Source of the DNA: an uncultured Acetatifactor sp.
Lineage (GTDB): Bacteria; Bacillota; Clostridia; Lachnospirales; Lachnospiraceae
Length of the DNA stretch: 64,000 bases
Assembly: GCA_910586775.1 (NCBI GenBank)
Contig: CAJUJN010000016.1
Location: 1-64,000 of the forward strand
Reading direction: 5' to 3'
Within the stretch, counting starts at the first letter, position 1. Every line of letters begins with the position of its first letter. This document shows, in pieces, positions 37,827 to 46,358 of the stretch. The notes under the pieces were generated by a model. That model was not told where the DNA came from. It made no database searches and worked only from the letters and a program-made list of their open reading frames with translations. The position numbers were made by a program, and so were the translations under genes.

Positions 37827-38768
37827 ATGAATACAATAAAAATCGCAGTATGCGATGATGAACAATACATAAGAAGTTATCTCATCTCGCTGATCCGAAA
37901 ACAGAATTACGAAACGGAAATCACGGAGTATGCGTCCGCTGTTGCGTACCTGTCAGACACGGCGGAATATGACCTGTTATTTCTGGACATAGAGATGAAT
38001 AATTCCTGTCCCGAACACACACCAGTTCCGGACGGGCAGGCGATTTTTTCCACGGAAAACACGGCTCTTCACGGCGAGCAGGCCAGTTCCTCCACGGAAA
38101 AAGCGGCCTTTCACGGCGAACAGACCAGTTCCTCCACGGAATACACGGCCTTTCACGGCGAACAGACCAGTTCCTCCACGGAATACACGGCTCTTCACGG
38201 CGAACAGGCAGATTACGACACGGGAAACCGAATAAACGGCATGGAGCTGGCCCGGAGAATCAGGGCTTCAGAAGGCGGCCCACAGCCCCTGATCATCTTC
38301 GTCACCGGCTACGAAAACTATGTATATGACGCTTTCGATGTGGATGCTTTCCAATATCTGTTAAAACCCGTCGACCCGCAGAAGTTCGCAGAGGTTTTCC
38401 GGAGAGCGGCGGAACGAATCACGGCAGGCGGGCAGCAACAGCAAAAGAAGCTGGTCATCCAATATGCCGGAACCAACAGAGTGCTTCCCCTGAGCGATAT
38501 TTATTATATGGAAAGCCAGGGCCACAAAATCGTGCTGCACCTGAAAGACACCACCCTGGAATACTACGCCAGGCTGGGAGAGCTGGAACAGGCTCTGCAG
38601 GGGCAGTTCTGCCGCATCCACAAAGGCTTCCTGGTGAACCTGGCCTATGTGGAAGAATACAACAGGGCTGCGGTAACCCTGGCAAACGGCGATAAGCTGA
38701 ATCTGTCCAAATATAAATACGACGACTTTGTGAAAGCACATCTGCGCTTTATACGCTCGTCTACCTAA
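37827..38768 (+). CDS. LytTR response regulator with a repeat insertion in its receiver domain
   Basis: The product (313 aa) has a receiver domain with acidic pocket CDDE and phosphorylation site D54 (LFLDIEM), and a C-terminal LytTR DNA-binding domain (about 215-313, QGHKIVLHLKD, FCRIHKGFLVNLAYV). Between D54 and the next conserved element, GMELARRIRA, where the family has only a few residues, about 75 residues are inserted. They include four 14-residue repeats of the type STEYTAFHGEQTSS. The later receiver motifs FVTGYENY and LLKPVD are intact, so the domain probably still folds. The kinase gene follows 140 bp on, an AgrA/AgrC-like or VirR-like pair. Confidence 0.9.
   Translation: MNTIKIAVCDDEQYIRSYLISLIRKQNYETEITEYASAVAYLSDTAEYDLLFLDIEMNNSCPEHTPVPDGQAIFSTENTALHGEQASSSTEKAAFHGEQTSSSTEYTAFHGEQTSSSTEYTALHGEQADYDTGNRINGMELARRIRASEGGPQPLIIFVTGYENYVYDAFDVDAFQYLLKPVDPQKFAEVFRRAAERITAGGQQQQKKLVIQYAGTNRVLPLSDIYYMESQGHKIVLHLKDTTLEYYARLGELEQALQGQFCRIHKGFLVNLAYVEEYNRAAVTLANGDKLNLSKYKYDDFVKAHLRFIRSST
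38049..38216 (+). repeat. 42-bp coding minisatellite, 4 units
   Basis: Four 42-bp units code for residues 75-130 of the LytTR regulator. The middle two differ at very few bases. The unit count is a whole number of codons, so copy changes would not break the frame. Confidence 0.92.
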
Positions 38769-38909
38769 TATACCCGTAAACGTATTCATTTGCCGTTTCG
38801 TTCCACACCTTTGAGCATATTCATGATATACGCTTTATCCGCAAACAGTTTGAGCTGGTAATATAATGTATTGACGTAAATTAACAAATCGCAGAAGGGA
38901 GGCAGACAA

Positions 38910-40319
38910 TTGAACGAAGCAGGCTTTGCTCTGTTTTTTAAGCTGCTCACAGGAGCCGAATGCATTCTGTATGCCATTCTTATGGCAGTCTTTTTCCGTT
39001 CATTTATGAGCGGAATGCAGGACAGAAAACGCCTTCGGAAAAATACTTTCCTTATCATCCTCATTTATACCACAGCATATCTGTTCAGTCTGTTTCCCTG
39101 GTTCTACGGCTGGATGCATATGATACTGATCACAGGGATACTGATGCTGCTCTCCGGTTTCCTGGGAATGGAGCGGAACTTCATTTTCCTACTGAATGTC
39201 CTGTTCTACTGCACCAGGAATCTGAGCATGATGATGATGAGAAGCGTCGATTTCTTTACAAGCGAGTACCTGCTGCGAAATGCCGACACCCCGGAACTCA
39301 TTTTCCGCTATGCCTCGTTCAACCAACTCCTTATCGATGCCGTCCAGTTCCTCCTCTGCACCCTGCTGCTCTGCATCCTGGAAAAACAGCTGAAAAAAAG
39401 CGGAACCGGCCTGCACATCCGGGAATTATGCTATCTGCTCCTGACACCTGTGACGGCAATCCTGTTTGCCAATATCCTTGTGCGGCTTCTGGTGATTGCC
39501 AATGATAACCATATTTTCCGGCTCTATGAGCAGTACCCGGCCTTTCTCGCCATCGTACCGGCAATGGCAGTGTTGTTCTATGCGGGTATTCTGGCTGCCA
39601 TAGCCGCATGCCAGCGAATTCTGACACTTCAGAATGACAGGGAAAAATACTTCGTGGCAGAGCAGCAACTCTCTGCAATACAGGAACGCATCCGGGAAGT
39701 AGAGCAATTCCACGACGGCATACGCAGAATGAAACATGAAATGAAAAATCACCTGGCAAATATTAAGGGGCTGGCGGAAAGCGGCCACTATGAAGATATG
39801 GAAACCTACATTGCCAGAATGGATGACAGCATGAAGGTATTCGAGCTGTCCATCCGCACCGGAAACGCAGTGACGGACGTCATCATAAACGACCGTCAGA
39901 AAGCTGCTGCCGCTCTGGGAATCGAATTCCAATGCACGTTTCTGTTCCCGGCATCAGGCGGGTACAATGCCTATGATATCGGCATCATACTCAATAACCT
40001 GCTCCAGAATGCCCTGGAGGCCTGTGCCAAAGTACAGAAAGGCCCAAAATATATCTGCCTGTCAGGCATGCAGAAGAAGAAATTTTTCCTCATTGACATC
40101 AGAAATCCCTTTGATGGGAAAATCACTTTTGATAAGAATACCGGTCTCCCGGTCTCCTCTAAGAAAAAGGACGGAACGGAAGCCATCGCATCCCTGCACG
40201 GCATCGGTTTGTCCAATGTAAGACGGGAAGCCTTAAAATATATGGGAGACGTGGATATTCAAATAGAAAACAGTGAGTTTCATGTGACTGTGCTGTTACA
40301 GGAAAGGGGGACGAAATGA
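38910..40319 (+). CDS. GHKL sensor histidine kinase (AgrC/VirS-like)
   Basis: The product (469 aa) starts with TTG, nine bases after GGGAGG. Six or seven membrane helices fill residues 5-235. A dimerisation helix, HDGIRRMKHEMKNHLANIKGLAESG with the phosphorylated His, follows. The ATPase domain has N-box NNLLQNALEA and GIGLSNVRREALKY. It is the cognate kinase of the LytTR regulator encoded just before it. Such polytopic kinases usually detect peptides or membrane stress. The signal is not evident. Confidence 0.88.
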   Translation: MNEAGFALFFKLLTGAECILYAILMAVFFRSFMSGMQDRKRLRKNTFLIILIYTTAYLFSLFPWFYGWMHMILITGILMLLSGFLGMERNFIFLLNVLFYCTRNLSMMMMRSVDFFTSEYLLRNADTPELIFRYASFNQLLIDAVQFLLCTLLLCILEKQLKKSGTGLHIRELCYLLLTPVTAILFANILVRLLVIANDNHIFRLYEQYPAFLAIVPAMAVLFYAGILAAIAACQRILTLQNDREKYFVAEQQLSAIQERIREVEQFHDGIRRMKHEMKNHLANIKGLAESGHYEDMETYIARMDDSMKVFELSIRTGNAVTDVIINDRQKAAAALGIEFQCTFLFPASGGYNAYDIGIILNNLLQNALEACAKVQKGPKYICLSGMQKKKFFLIDIRNPFDGKITFDKNTGLPVSSKKKDGTEAIASLHGIGLSNVRREALKYMGDVDIQIENSEFHVTVLLQERGTK

Positions 40320-40345
40320 ATATGATGATTACAGGCTTTGGCTAG
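40316..40345 (+). CDS. Possible nine-residue peptide (MNMMITGFG)
   Basis: An ATG overlaps the kinase stop in an ATGA junction, with AAAGGGGG four to five bases upstream, and reads nine codons to TAG. It may be a real mini-gene, the stump of a lost downstream gene, or chance. Confidence 0.2.
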   Translation: MNMMITGFG

Positions 40346-40474
40346 AGTCTTTGCACATTTGTGGAATGTGAGCAATCTTCAGCGCCTTATCTGAACCATT
40401 GCAGACATACCCACAGTGCCTGGACTCCACAGGAGAAGGCATGCGTGATTCCAATCGACAGAGGAACCACAAGA

Positions 40475-40618
40475 TACCGAAGCTACAAGATATTGAAGCT
40501 GCGGGATACTGAATCCGCAGGATACCGAATCTACGGGATACTGAATCTGAAGGTTACTGAACCTGGAGGTTACTGAACCTGGAGGTTACTGAATCTGAAG
40601 GTTACTGAATCTGAAATC
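40475..40618 (+). repeat. 16-bp intergenic tandem array, 9 units
   Basis: Nine 16-bp units of the type TACTGAATCTGAAGGT run head to tail. Units 5-8 are nearly identical and the left units are diverged. It lies in the 390-bp gap between the kinase and a hypothetical gene, which otherwise shows no gene. Confidence 0.9.
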
Positions 40619-40735
40619 GGCATGGGTACTGCCCGGGAATACATCTTTTGCGTATTCTCAGAGCATATGCATACATAAGCATGCGCTCAATCCTCATGCC
40701 AATACTTTCCCGCTTTAGCGGAACGGAGGTGTAAA

Positions 40736-41263
40736 ATGTACATAAATGAACTTGGCGTCAAAGAAATCAATCAATATTATGCGCAGCACGGCGGCAGAAG
40801 AACAGCCGTTATAAAAGGCTTCGCCAATTACATGGAAAATGCAAAGACCGGCAGAATTTCATCTGCCGGCTCCCGAATTGCGGCGCAGACAAACCATGCG
40901 TCTGCGGCAAGCGCGGCAGACGCCGGAAGCTCTGCCAAAACCGAAACAATCGCACGGGCCGCTCGGCAGGCAGCATCCGGAATAACCGCGCGGACCGCCC
41001 GGCAGACAGCGTCCAGAACAACCACACATGCCGCATCGAATACCCAATCTGAAACAGAAGGAACCGGCAATTCCACTGCAGGCGCTTCCGGCAGCGGAGG
41101 CTCCTGTTGTGACAAATGCCAGCTGACCCAGCAACTGATGCTGCGGATGATGACCAATAATCTGTATACGCAGAGCGGGCTGGGTTATTCGGCACTGGGT
41201 TCCGGCGCACTGACGGCTTACCAGAGCCTGGCCAAGTACTTCGGAACCGGCTTATTCTCGTAA
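40736..41263 (+). CDS. Hypothetical protein with a CCxxC motif
   Basis: The product (175 aa) is not recognised. It has an ordered N-terminus (YINELGVKEINQYYAQHG), an Ala/Thr/Arg-rich middle with loose repeats (ARAARQAAS, ARTARQTAS), then SGGSCCDKCQLTQQLMLRMM and a Gly/Ser/Tyr-rich tail. There is no signal peptide or membrane segment. ATG follows GGAGG by 6 nt, and a hairpin ends the unit. The Cys motif could bind a metal or form a disulfide. Confidence 0.65.
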   Translation: MYINELGVKEINQYYAQHGGRRTAVIKGFANYMENAKTGRISSAGSRIAAQTNHASAASAADAGSSAKTETIARAARQAASGITARTARQTASRTTTHAASNTQSETEGTGNSTAGASGSGGSCCDKCQLTQQLMLRMMTNNLYTQSGLGYSALGSGALTAYQSLAKYFGTGLFS

Positions 41264-41491
41264 TGCCGCGCCACTTATACTCATGGACAACACTTTTACT
41301 GAACGAGCTGTATCATAATATGCGCTTTTGCAGCATAAGGGCATACTTGTGAGCGCAATCATTTGCCGCTTTCTGTTCTGCATTGCAGCACGCTCACTGG
41401 TTATACATTTCATATGGCAAATGTTTTAGCGCGTGACTATAAAGAAATGCGCCTATACGTATAACCGAAAAATTTACAGCTCTTTACAGCG

Positions 41492-41540
41492 ATACCCTGC
41501 TGCCGCCGGAAAACCGACAAAGGCGGCAGGGTATTTCAAT
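41492..41540 (+). terminator. Hairpin downstream of the hypothetical gene
   Basis: CTGCCGCC pairs with GGCGGCAG, extended by flanking ATACC/GGTAT with a small bulge. TATTTCAATT follows. The rest of the 656-bp gap up to the second Rpn-like gene has only the promoter at 41706 and no gene. Confidence 0.6.
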
Positions 41541-41705
41541 TATCCGCACTCTCTCTGATGCCTTGCACCTCACCATATCCGCGCTTCAGAAACAATTGCA
41601 TACATTCTCAGAACACGATAACCGTCGCAGCCATAATTCCCGTTTTCAGATATCCGGATGCCAGACATACCAAAGCCGACCAAAGCCGAAACTCTCATAT
41701 TACAC

Positions 41706-41734
41706 TTGATACCGGAAAAGAGTTGTGCTATAAT
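41706..41734 (+). promoter_or_regulatory. Promoter of the second Rpn-like gene
   Basis: TTGATA (41706-41711), 17 bp and TATAAT (41729-41734) form a strong sigma-A promoter. The start codon is about 180 bp further on, so the mRNA has a long leader of unknown role. Confidence 0.75.
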
Positions 41735-41919
41735 GAATCCAGATTCCATAAGCAGGACATTCGAGCCGCGGCAAGAGGCGCGGAACTTAACTTCTGACCT
41801 TCTATTATCCAGAAATCCCTGCTTAAAACCAGTGATATGACAACAGCAGGGACAGGGCATGGGACTTCTCCAGGGGGATTTGCCTGTGGCATTTTGCATT
41901 CCCTGCGGAAAGGGAAGAC

Positions 41920-42912
41920 ATGGGAGAACCGAACAATGCGCTGAAGACATACATGAATCGTCCGAACCGTATCCGCGACCTGATGGAATACTATCTGGGG
42001 GAAAAGCTGCCGGAAGATTGGGAATGCAGGGAGAAGGACGGCTTTCTTCCGATGCGGAACACAAAAGGAAAACTGACCTATAGGGAGAGGGACTATCTGG
42101 GGGAGGCGAGCGCCTGGGGAATCCGTTTCCTGATGGGGATTGAAAATCAGCAGACCGTGAATCTCACATACCCGTGGCGGCTTATGGAGATGGACTGTCT
42201 CACCTATGGCAGGGAAATTGAAGCCATACAGGAAAAGAACAGGAACAGCAAGGTAAAATATAAGCAGGAAGATGATTTTAAGTATCGATATAAAAAGGAA
42301 GATATCCTGGAGCCGGTGGTGAACCTCATGCTGTACTGGGGGAAAAAGAAGTGGAAAGCCCCCGGGACACTACAGGGGATGATGGGGAATCTGGCATCCA
42401 TGCCGCCCAGACTGCGCCCATTGATAGGAAACTATCACACCGTCATGATTCCCATGCGGGCCATATCAGAGGAAGACCTTGCCAGAATGGATTCCGATTT
42501 GAAATATGTACTGGGAATCCTGAAGCGCACTGCGTCCAGGAAACGGTATGAGAGTTATATTTGGGAAAATAGAGAGTATTTCAGCAGGATACCCAAGAGT
42601 GCAGTGGACGTAATTGATGTGTTCACCAATATAAAAGACATCAGAAACCGGCTGCACTATGTGCATAATCAGGAGACCGGGGAGGAGGAGACAGACGTGT
42701 GCAAAGCTTTGGAGGATATCAAGAAGCATGAGATGAAGAAAGGCGTGAAAAAAGGCGTGAAAAAGGGCGTAAAGCAAGGGGAACGCCTGGGAACCCTCAA
42801 GACATTGTGCGCCCTGGTAAATGACGGTCTGCTGAAACTGGATGAGGCCGCCAGGCGGGCGGGCCTGTCAGAGGAGGCATTTGGCAGGGAGATGAAAAAG
42901 GCCGGATATTAA
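41920..42912 (+). CDS. Rpn-like putative transposase/nuclease
   Basis: The product (330 aa) resembles the Rpn/PDDEXK putative-transposase proteins of Lachnospiraceae: LTYRERDYLGEASAWGIRFLMGIENQQTVNLTYPWRLMEMDCLTY, here given as separate conserved patches, then EPVVNLMLYWGKKKW. The C-terminal 70 residues are a basic stretch KKGVKKGVKKGVKQGERLG and a helical end domain (LDEAARRAGLSEEAFGREMKK). It is monocistronic behind its own promoter. Nuclease residues are less clear than in the first gene. The family is tied to recombination and phage defence in E. coli; here function is inferred. Confidence 0.7.
   Translation: MGEPNNALKTYMNRPNRIRDLMEYYLGEKLPEDWECREKDGFLPMRNTKGKLTYRERDYLGEASAWGIRFLMGIENQQTVNLTYPWRLMEMDCLTYGREIEAIQEKNRNSKVKYKQEDDFKYRYKKEDILEPVVNLMLYWGKKKWKAPGTLQGMMGNLASMPPRLRPLIGNYHTVMIPMRAISEEDLARMDSDLKYVLGILKRTASRKRYESYIWENREYFSRIPKSAVDVIDVFTNIKDIRNRLHYVHNQETGEEETDVCKALEDIKKHEMKKGVKKGVKKGVKQGERLGTLKTLCALVNDGLLKLDEAARRAGLSEEAFGREMKKAGY
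42697..42912 (+). CDS. Possible internal C-terminal isoform of the second Rpn-like gene
   Basis: GGAGGAGG lies 8 nt before an in-frame GTG at codon 260. The 71-residue product would hold only the basic repeat and end domain. Because the purine run also encodes Glu residues, chance is a real alternative. Confidence 0.3.
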   Translation: MCKALEDIKKHEMKKGVKKGVKKGVKQGERLGTLKTLCALVNDGLLKLDEAARRAGLSEEAFGREMKKAGY

Positions 42913-42968
42913 AGAACTGCGCAATTTCTTACACCGCAATGCCCTGGGAATACGATGGAGGATGACCG

Positions 42969-43526
42969 ATGAAATACAGAGTATTGGAGACAGCGCGTCT
43001 GGTTTTGCGTGACTGGAGGAAGGAGGATGCGCAGGATTTGTACGAATATGCGCGGAATCCGGAGGTGGGGCCTATGGCCGGATGGGCGCCCCATTCCGAC
43101 CGGCAGCATTCGCTGCAGATACTGCAGCGCTATATGGAGTCCGGCGATGTATGGGCTATTGCATTGCGGGAAAGCGGAAAGGTAATCGGGCAGCTGCGAA
43201 TGTATCCGGATGAAAACCGGGGGAAATACGTGGCAAAGTATCTTAGCTATGCACTGTCTGCCGATTATTGGGGGCAGGGGCTTATGACGGAAGCGGTGAA
43301 AGCTGTGATACAGTACGTTTTTGAGGAGTTGGAGGGGATTGACATGTTATCCGTTTTTCATGCTCCGGACAATGCCCGCACCAGGCGCGTGATTGAAAAG
43401 TGCGGATTTACGTATGATATTACACTTGAAAAAGCTCATACCGATTATGACGGGCAGGTGTCTGACAGTGTCTGCTATCATCTGTTGAAAGAGGAGTATT
43501 TGGGGAGAAAAGAGGAAGGAAGATAA
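42969..43526 (+). CDS. GNAT family N-acetyltransferase (RimJ/RimL type)
   Basis: The product (185 aa) opens with the RimJ/L pattern LETARLVLRDWRKEDAQDLYEYARNPEVG (split by strands) and has the acetyl-CoA pocket around SYALSADYWGQGLMTEAVKAVIQYVF, plus HAPDNARTRRVIEKCGF. It transfers an acetyl group to an amine, most often a protein N-terminus or a small molecule. GGAGGATG precedes ATG. It is 56 bp after the Rpn-like gene; a functional link is doubtful. Confidence 0.88.
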   Translation: MKYRVLETARLVLRDWRKEDAQDLYEYARNPEVGPMAGWAPHSDRQHSLQILQRYMESGDVWAIALRESGKVIGQLRMYPDENRGKYVAKYLSYALSADYWGQGLMTEAVKAVIQYVFEELEGIDMLSVFHAPDNARTRRVIEKCGFTYDITLEKAHTDYDGQVSDSVCYHLLKEEYLGRKEEGR

Positions 43527-43767
43527 GCATAAGCTGGTTCTGAGCATCCAGGAGGCAGGCAGATCTCCTGTCAGGACAGAAACTGCTGTGTCCGGGTTGC
43601 TTGGGCAGGGCGTGAGGCTATGAGTGATATGGAAGAGAAATTTGCGATTCCAACGCTGAAAATACTGCATTTTCTATTAAACCCCAAAGTTGTCCATGCC
43701 ACTAATTTGCCGGCTCAGATAACTATAGAAAAGTTTACTCGTCAGAGCTGATTTGGCTCTAATTTTC

Positions 43768-43796
43768 TTGACGAGGTATCTAAAATGGAATATGAT
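43768..43796 (+). promoter_or_regulatory. Promoter of the small protein gene
   Basis: TTGACG (43768-43773), 17 bp and TATGAT (43791-43796) form a good promoter in the otherwise gene-free 313 bp after the GNAT gene. It rules out starts upstream of 43800 for the next gene. Confidence 0.7.
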
Positions 43797-43839
43797 AAAA
43801 GAAAAAACGAAAACACAGGGAAAGGAGCGTATTAACACA

Positions 43840-44094
43840 ATGATTCTAAAGCTGAAGAAAAGCGTGCGGAAACAGGCGAAGTGCGTACATAAGGAGACGG
43901 AAAAGCTTTTTAAAACACTTAAGAGCAAGGATTCTTCCGCAGCCTTCGACACCAACGATGTGCTGATCAGGATGGACCGGATTACAGATGAGCTGAAGAC
44001 CCTTCGGGATGTTATCAACCAGGAGAAGGAGCAGGCGTACATGGATAAAATGGGAACAATTTCGCCCCGGAAATCCAAAACGCCTTCCAATTGA
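43840..44094 (+). CDS. Small hypothetical protein
   Basis: The product (84 aa) is basic at the N-terminus (MILKLKKSVRKQAKCVHK), helical (DVLIRMDRITDELKTLRDVINQEKEQAY) and has no membrane segment. AAAGGAG lies 12 nt before ATG. No family is recognised. The 243 bp after it hold no convincing gene. Confidence 0.5.
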   Translation: MILKLKKSVRKQAKCVHKETEKLFKTLKSKDSSAAFDTNDVLIRMDRITDELKTLRDVINQEKEQAYMDKMGTISPRKSKTPSN

Positions 44095-44337
44095 AATTCT
44101 GCTTTACGGTTTCTCATGCTTTTGGCACGGAAATGCCAAGGTTGGATTTACTTCTTTCCTGTTTGGCCCAACAGGAGGCGTTGGATACAATTCAGAAGCA
44201 AAGACGTTCTGCAAAAAGCAGAGCGCCTTTTGTCGTTTTGCCCTGGAAGAAATTTTCGATTTCACGTCGACCGGATATCTGGCAGTATGTGGGAAAGTAC
44301 GGCTGATAGCAGTTCTCCTGGCAGGAATCACCAAATG

Positions 44338-45255
44338 CTACTCTTTAACAGAACCAATCATAACCCCTTTCACAAAATACTTTTGTACAAAGGGATAGAT
44401 AACCAACACTGGCAATGTTGAAATAATGATTGTGCTGTAACGCATGGTCAAAGCCAGGAGTCTGCGCCGCTCCACTTCCTCGGACATGTTAAAGCCGCCC
44501 TGCTCTCCTAATATCTTATTAGATAACAGGAGATCCCGCAACACAGACTGCAGCGGAAGCAGATCATTATCCCGCAGATAAATCAGTGCCGTATAATAAT
44601 CATTCCAATGCCCTACCGCATAATACAACGCAATCACTGCAAGAATGGGCTTGGAAAGCGGCAGAACTATCTTCGTCAGGTACTGAAAGGAATTAGCTCC
44701 ATCCAACGTTGCCGCTTCAAACAGGCTTTCCGGTATACTGGTTCGAAAATACGTTCTTGTGATGATAACATTATAGACAGAGCAGGCTCCCGGTATGATC
44801 ATTGCCCATCTCGTATTGACTAACCCCAGATTTCTTACCACCATATACGTCGGAATTAGTCCTCCTCCGAAATACATTGTGATCAGAAGCAGGTAAAATA
44901 CAAACTTTCGTGCCATAAAGTCACTGCGTGACAGGGGATAAGCAGCGCAGACTGTCATCACAATATTCAGGCAGGTTCCCACTACTGTATAGAAAATCGT
45001 ATTCCCGTAACCGCTCCAGATCAGACTGTATTTCAATGTCTCAATGAAGGAATCAATGGTAAATCCTTTTGGCCAAAGGAGGACGTTACCGATATTTACC
45101 TGTATGGGGTCACTGACGGCTGCTATCACCACAAACCAGAGCGGCCATATGAAAACCAACGCAAGTATGCACATGAAGATAATATTGAAGGCATCAAACA
45201 TGCGATCAGAATATTTCATTCTGTATCTGTATAGTTTTTCACGTAATTTCTGCAT
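44338..45255 (-). CDS. Sugar ABC transporter permease (LplC/YtcP type), second cluster
   Basis: The product (305 aa from MQKLREKL) has six membrane helices and the EAA loop FEAATLDGANSFQYLTKIVLP, ending in KGVMIGSVKE. AAGGAGG five bases upstream sets the start. The frame upstream overlaps the neighbouring permease gene but lacks a site. It forms a transporter with the next two genes. Confidence 0.9.
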   Translation of the reverse strand: MQKLREKLYRYRMKYSDRMFDAFNIIFMCILALVFIWPLWFVVIAAVSDPIQVNIGNVLLWPKGFTIDSFIETLKYSLIWSGYGNTIFYTVVGTCLNIVMTVCAAYPLSRSDFMARKFVFYLLLITMYFGGGLIPTYMVVRNLGLVNTRWAMIIPGACSVYNVIITRTYFRTSIPESLFEAATLDGANSFQYLTKIVLPLSKPILAVIALYYAVGHWNDYYTALIYLRDNDLLPLQSVLRDLLLSNKILGEQGGFNMSEEVERRRLLALTMRYSTIIISTLPVLVIYPFVQKYFVKGVMIGSVKE

Positions 45256-45265
45256 ATCACCCTCC

Positions 45266-46225
45266 TTAAAACAAGCTTTCTTTTGCAACTTTTTTGGCTA
45301 ATGCATTAAACCCTACAAGCAGGAACAGATTGATGATACTGCTGAATAACCCCACTGCCGTAGAATAGGCATAATTGGCATCCAACAGTCCCTGTTTGTA
45401 TACATAAGTGGAAATCACTTCTGATTCTGCCAGATTCAGAGGATTCTGAAGAAGATATGCTTTGTCGAATCCAATGCTCATCATATTGCCCAGATTCAGG
45501 ATCAACAGCATGATAATGGTGGGTTTCAGGGACGGAAGATCCACATAACGCATTCGTTGCAGCTTTGTAGCACCGTCTATAATAGCCGCCTCGTGAAGCT
45601 GCATATCCACACCGGCCAGAGCAGACATATAGATAATGGCATCCCACCCCAGCCCCTGCCAGACTCCGGTCCACACATAGATATCCTTGTACCAGGCCTT
45701 TACACTCAGAAAATCTACCGACTCCAATCCGGCCAGATTCCTCAGCGAGTTCAGAACTCCCGTATCCAGATCCATAAAGATCCTGATCATACCGCAAAGA
45801 ACAACAACCGAAATAAAATGAGGTGCATAAGATACCATCTGCACTGTTTTTTTCAATTTATTGCTTTTCAGATAATTTAAAAACAGTGCAAAGATAATGG
45901 GCAGAGAAAAACCCACCAAAAGTCCGTATATGTTAATCTCAAGTGTATTTTTCAGAATCGTTTTAAAATTATAAGTACTGAAAAAACGTTGAAAATGCGC
46001 AAAGCCTACCCATGGGCTGCCGAGAATTCCCTTTTTTATCTTATAATCTTTAAATGCCATCGTCACACCGTACATGGGAAAATATGCAAATATCACATAA
46101 TAGACGATTACAGGCAAAACCATCACATATAAAATCCAATTCCTGCAAATATCTTTTTTCAGCCTGCGCCAAAACCCTTCTGCTTGCATTCCGGCTCCAA
46201 ACACCCGTTTCTCTTTTACTCTCAC
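45266..46225 (-). CDS. Sugar ABC transporter permease (LplB type), second cluster
   Basis: The product (319 aa) starts with GTG, six bases after AGGAGG. It has six membrane helices and the EAA loop HEAAIIDGATKLQRMRYVDLP. It partners with the permease encoded 10 bp downstream. Confidence 0.9.
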   Translation of the reverse strand: MRVKEKRVFGAGMQAEGFWRRLKKDICRNWILYVMVLPVIVYYVIFAYFPMYGVTMAFKDYKIKKGILGSPWVGFAHFQRFFSTYNFKTILKNTLEINIYGLLVGFSLPIIFALFLNYLKSNKLKKTVQMVSYAPHFISVVVLCGMIRIFMDLDTGVLNSLRNLAGLESVDFLSVKAWYKDIYVWTGVWQGLGWDAIIYMSALAGVDMQLHEAAIIDGATKLQRMRYVDLPSLKPTIIMLLILNLGNMMSIGFDKAYLLQNPLNLAESEVISTYVYKQGLLDANYAYSTAVGLFSSIINLFLLVGFNALAKKVAKESLF

Positions 46226-46358
46226 CCAAAACCTCCTGCTCTAAGTTCCGCACATATCCGGACAATAAAGACATATGCCGTTACGGGCACCGCAAAATTA
46301 TTTCACCAGTAACCAAATTTTACGATGCCCAACCATTATTTGCTGCTAATGATCAATA

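Noticed and set aside
37977..38198. Minus-strand repeat protein frame inside the LytTR gene
   Set aside because: It arises only because the 42-bp repeat is open in several frames; it has no start signal.
40475..40618. CRISPR array
   Set aside because: The units are head-to-tail with no spacers, and no cas genes are present.
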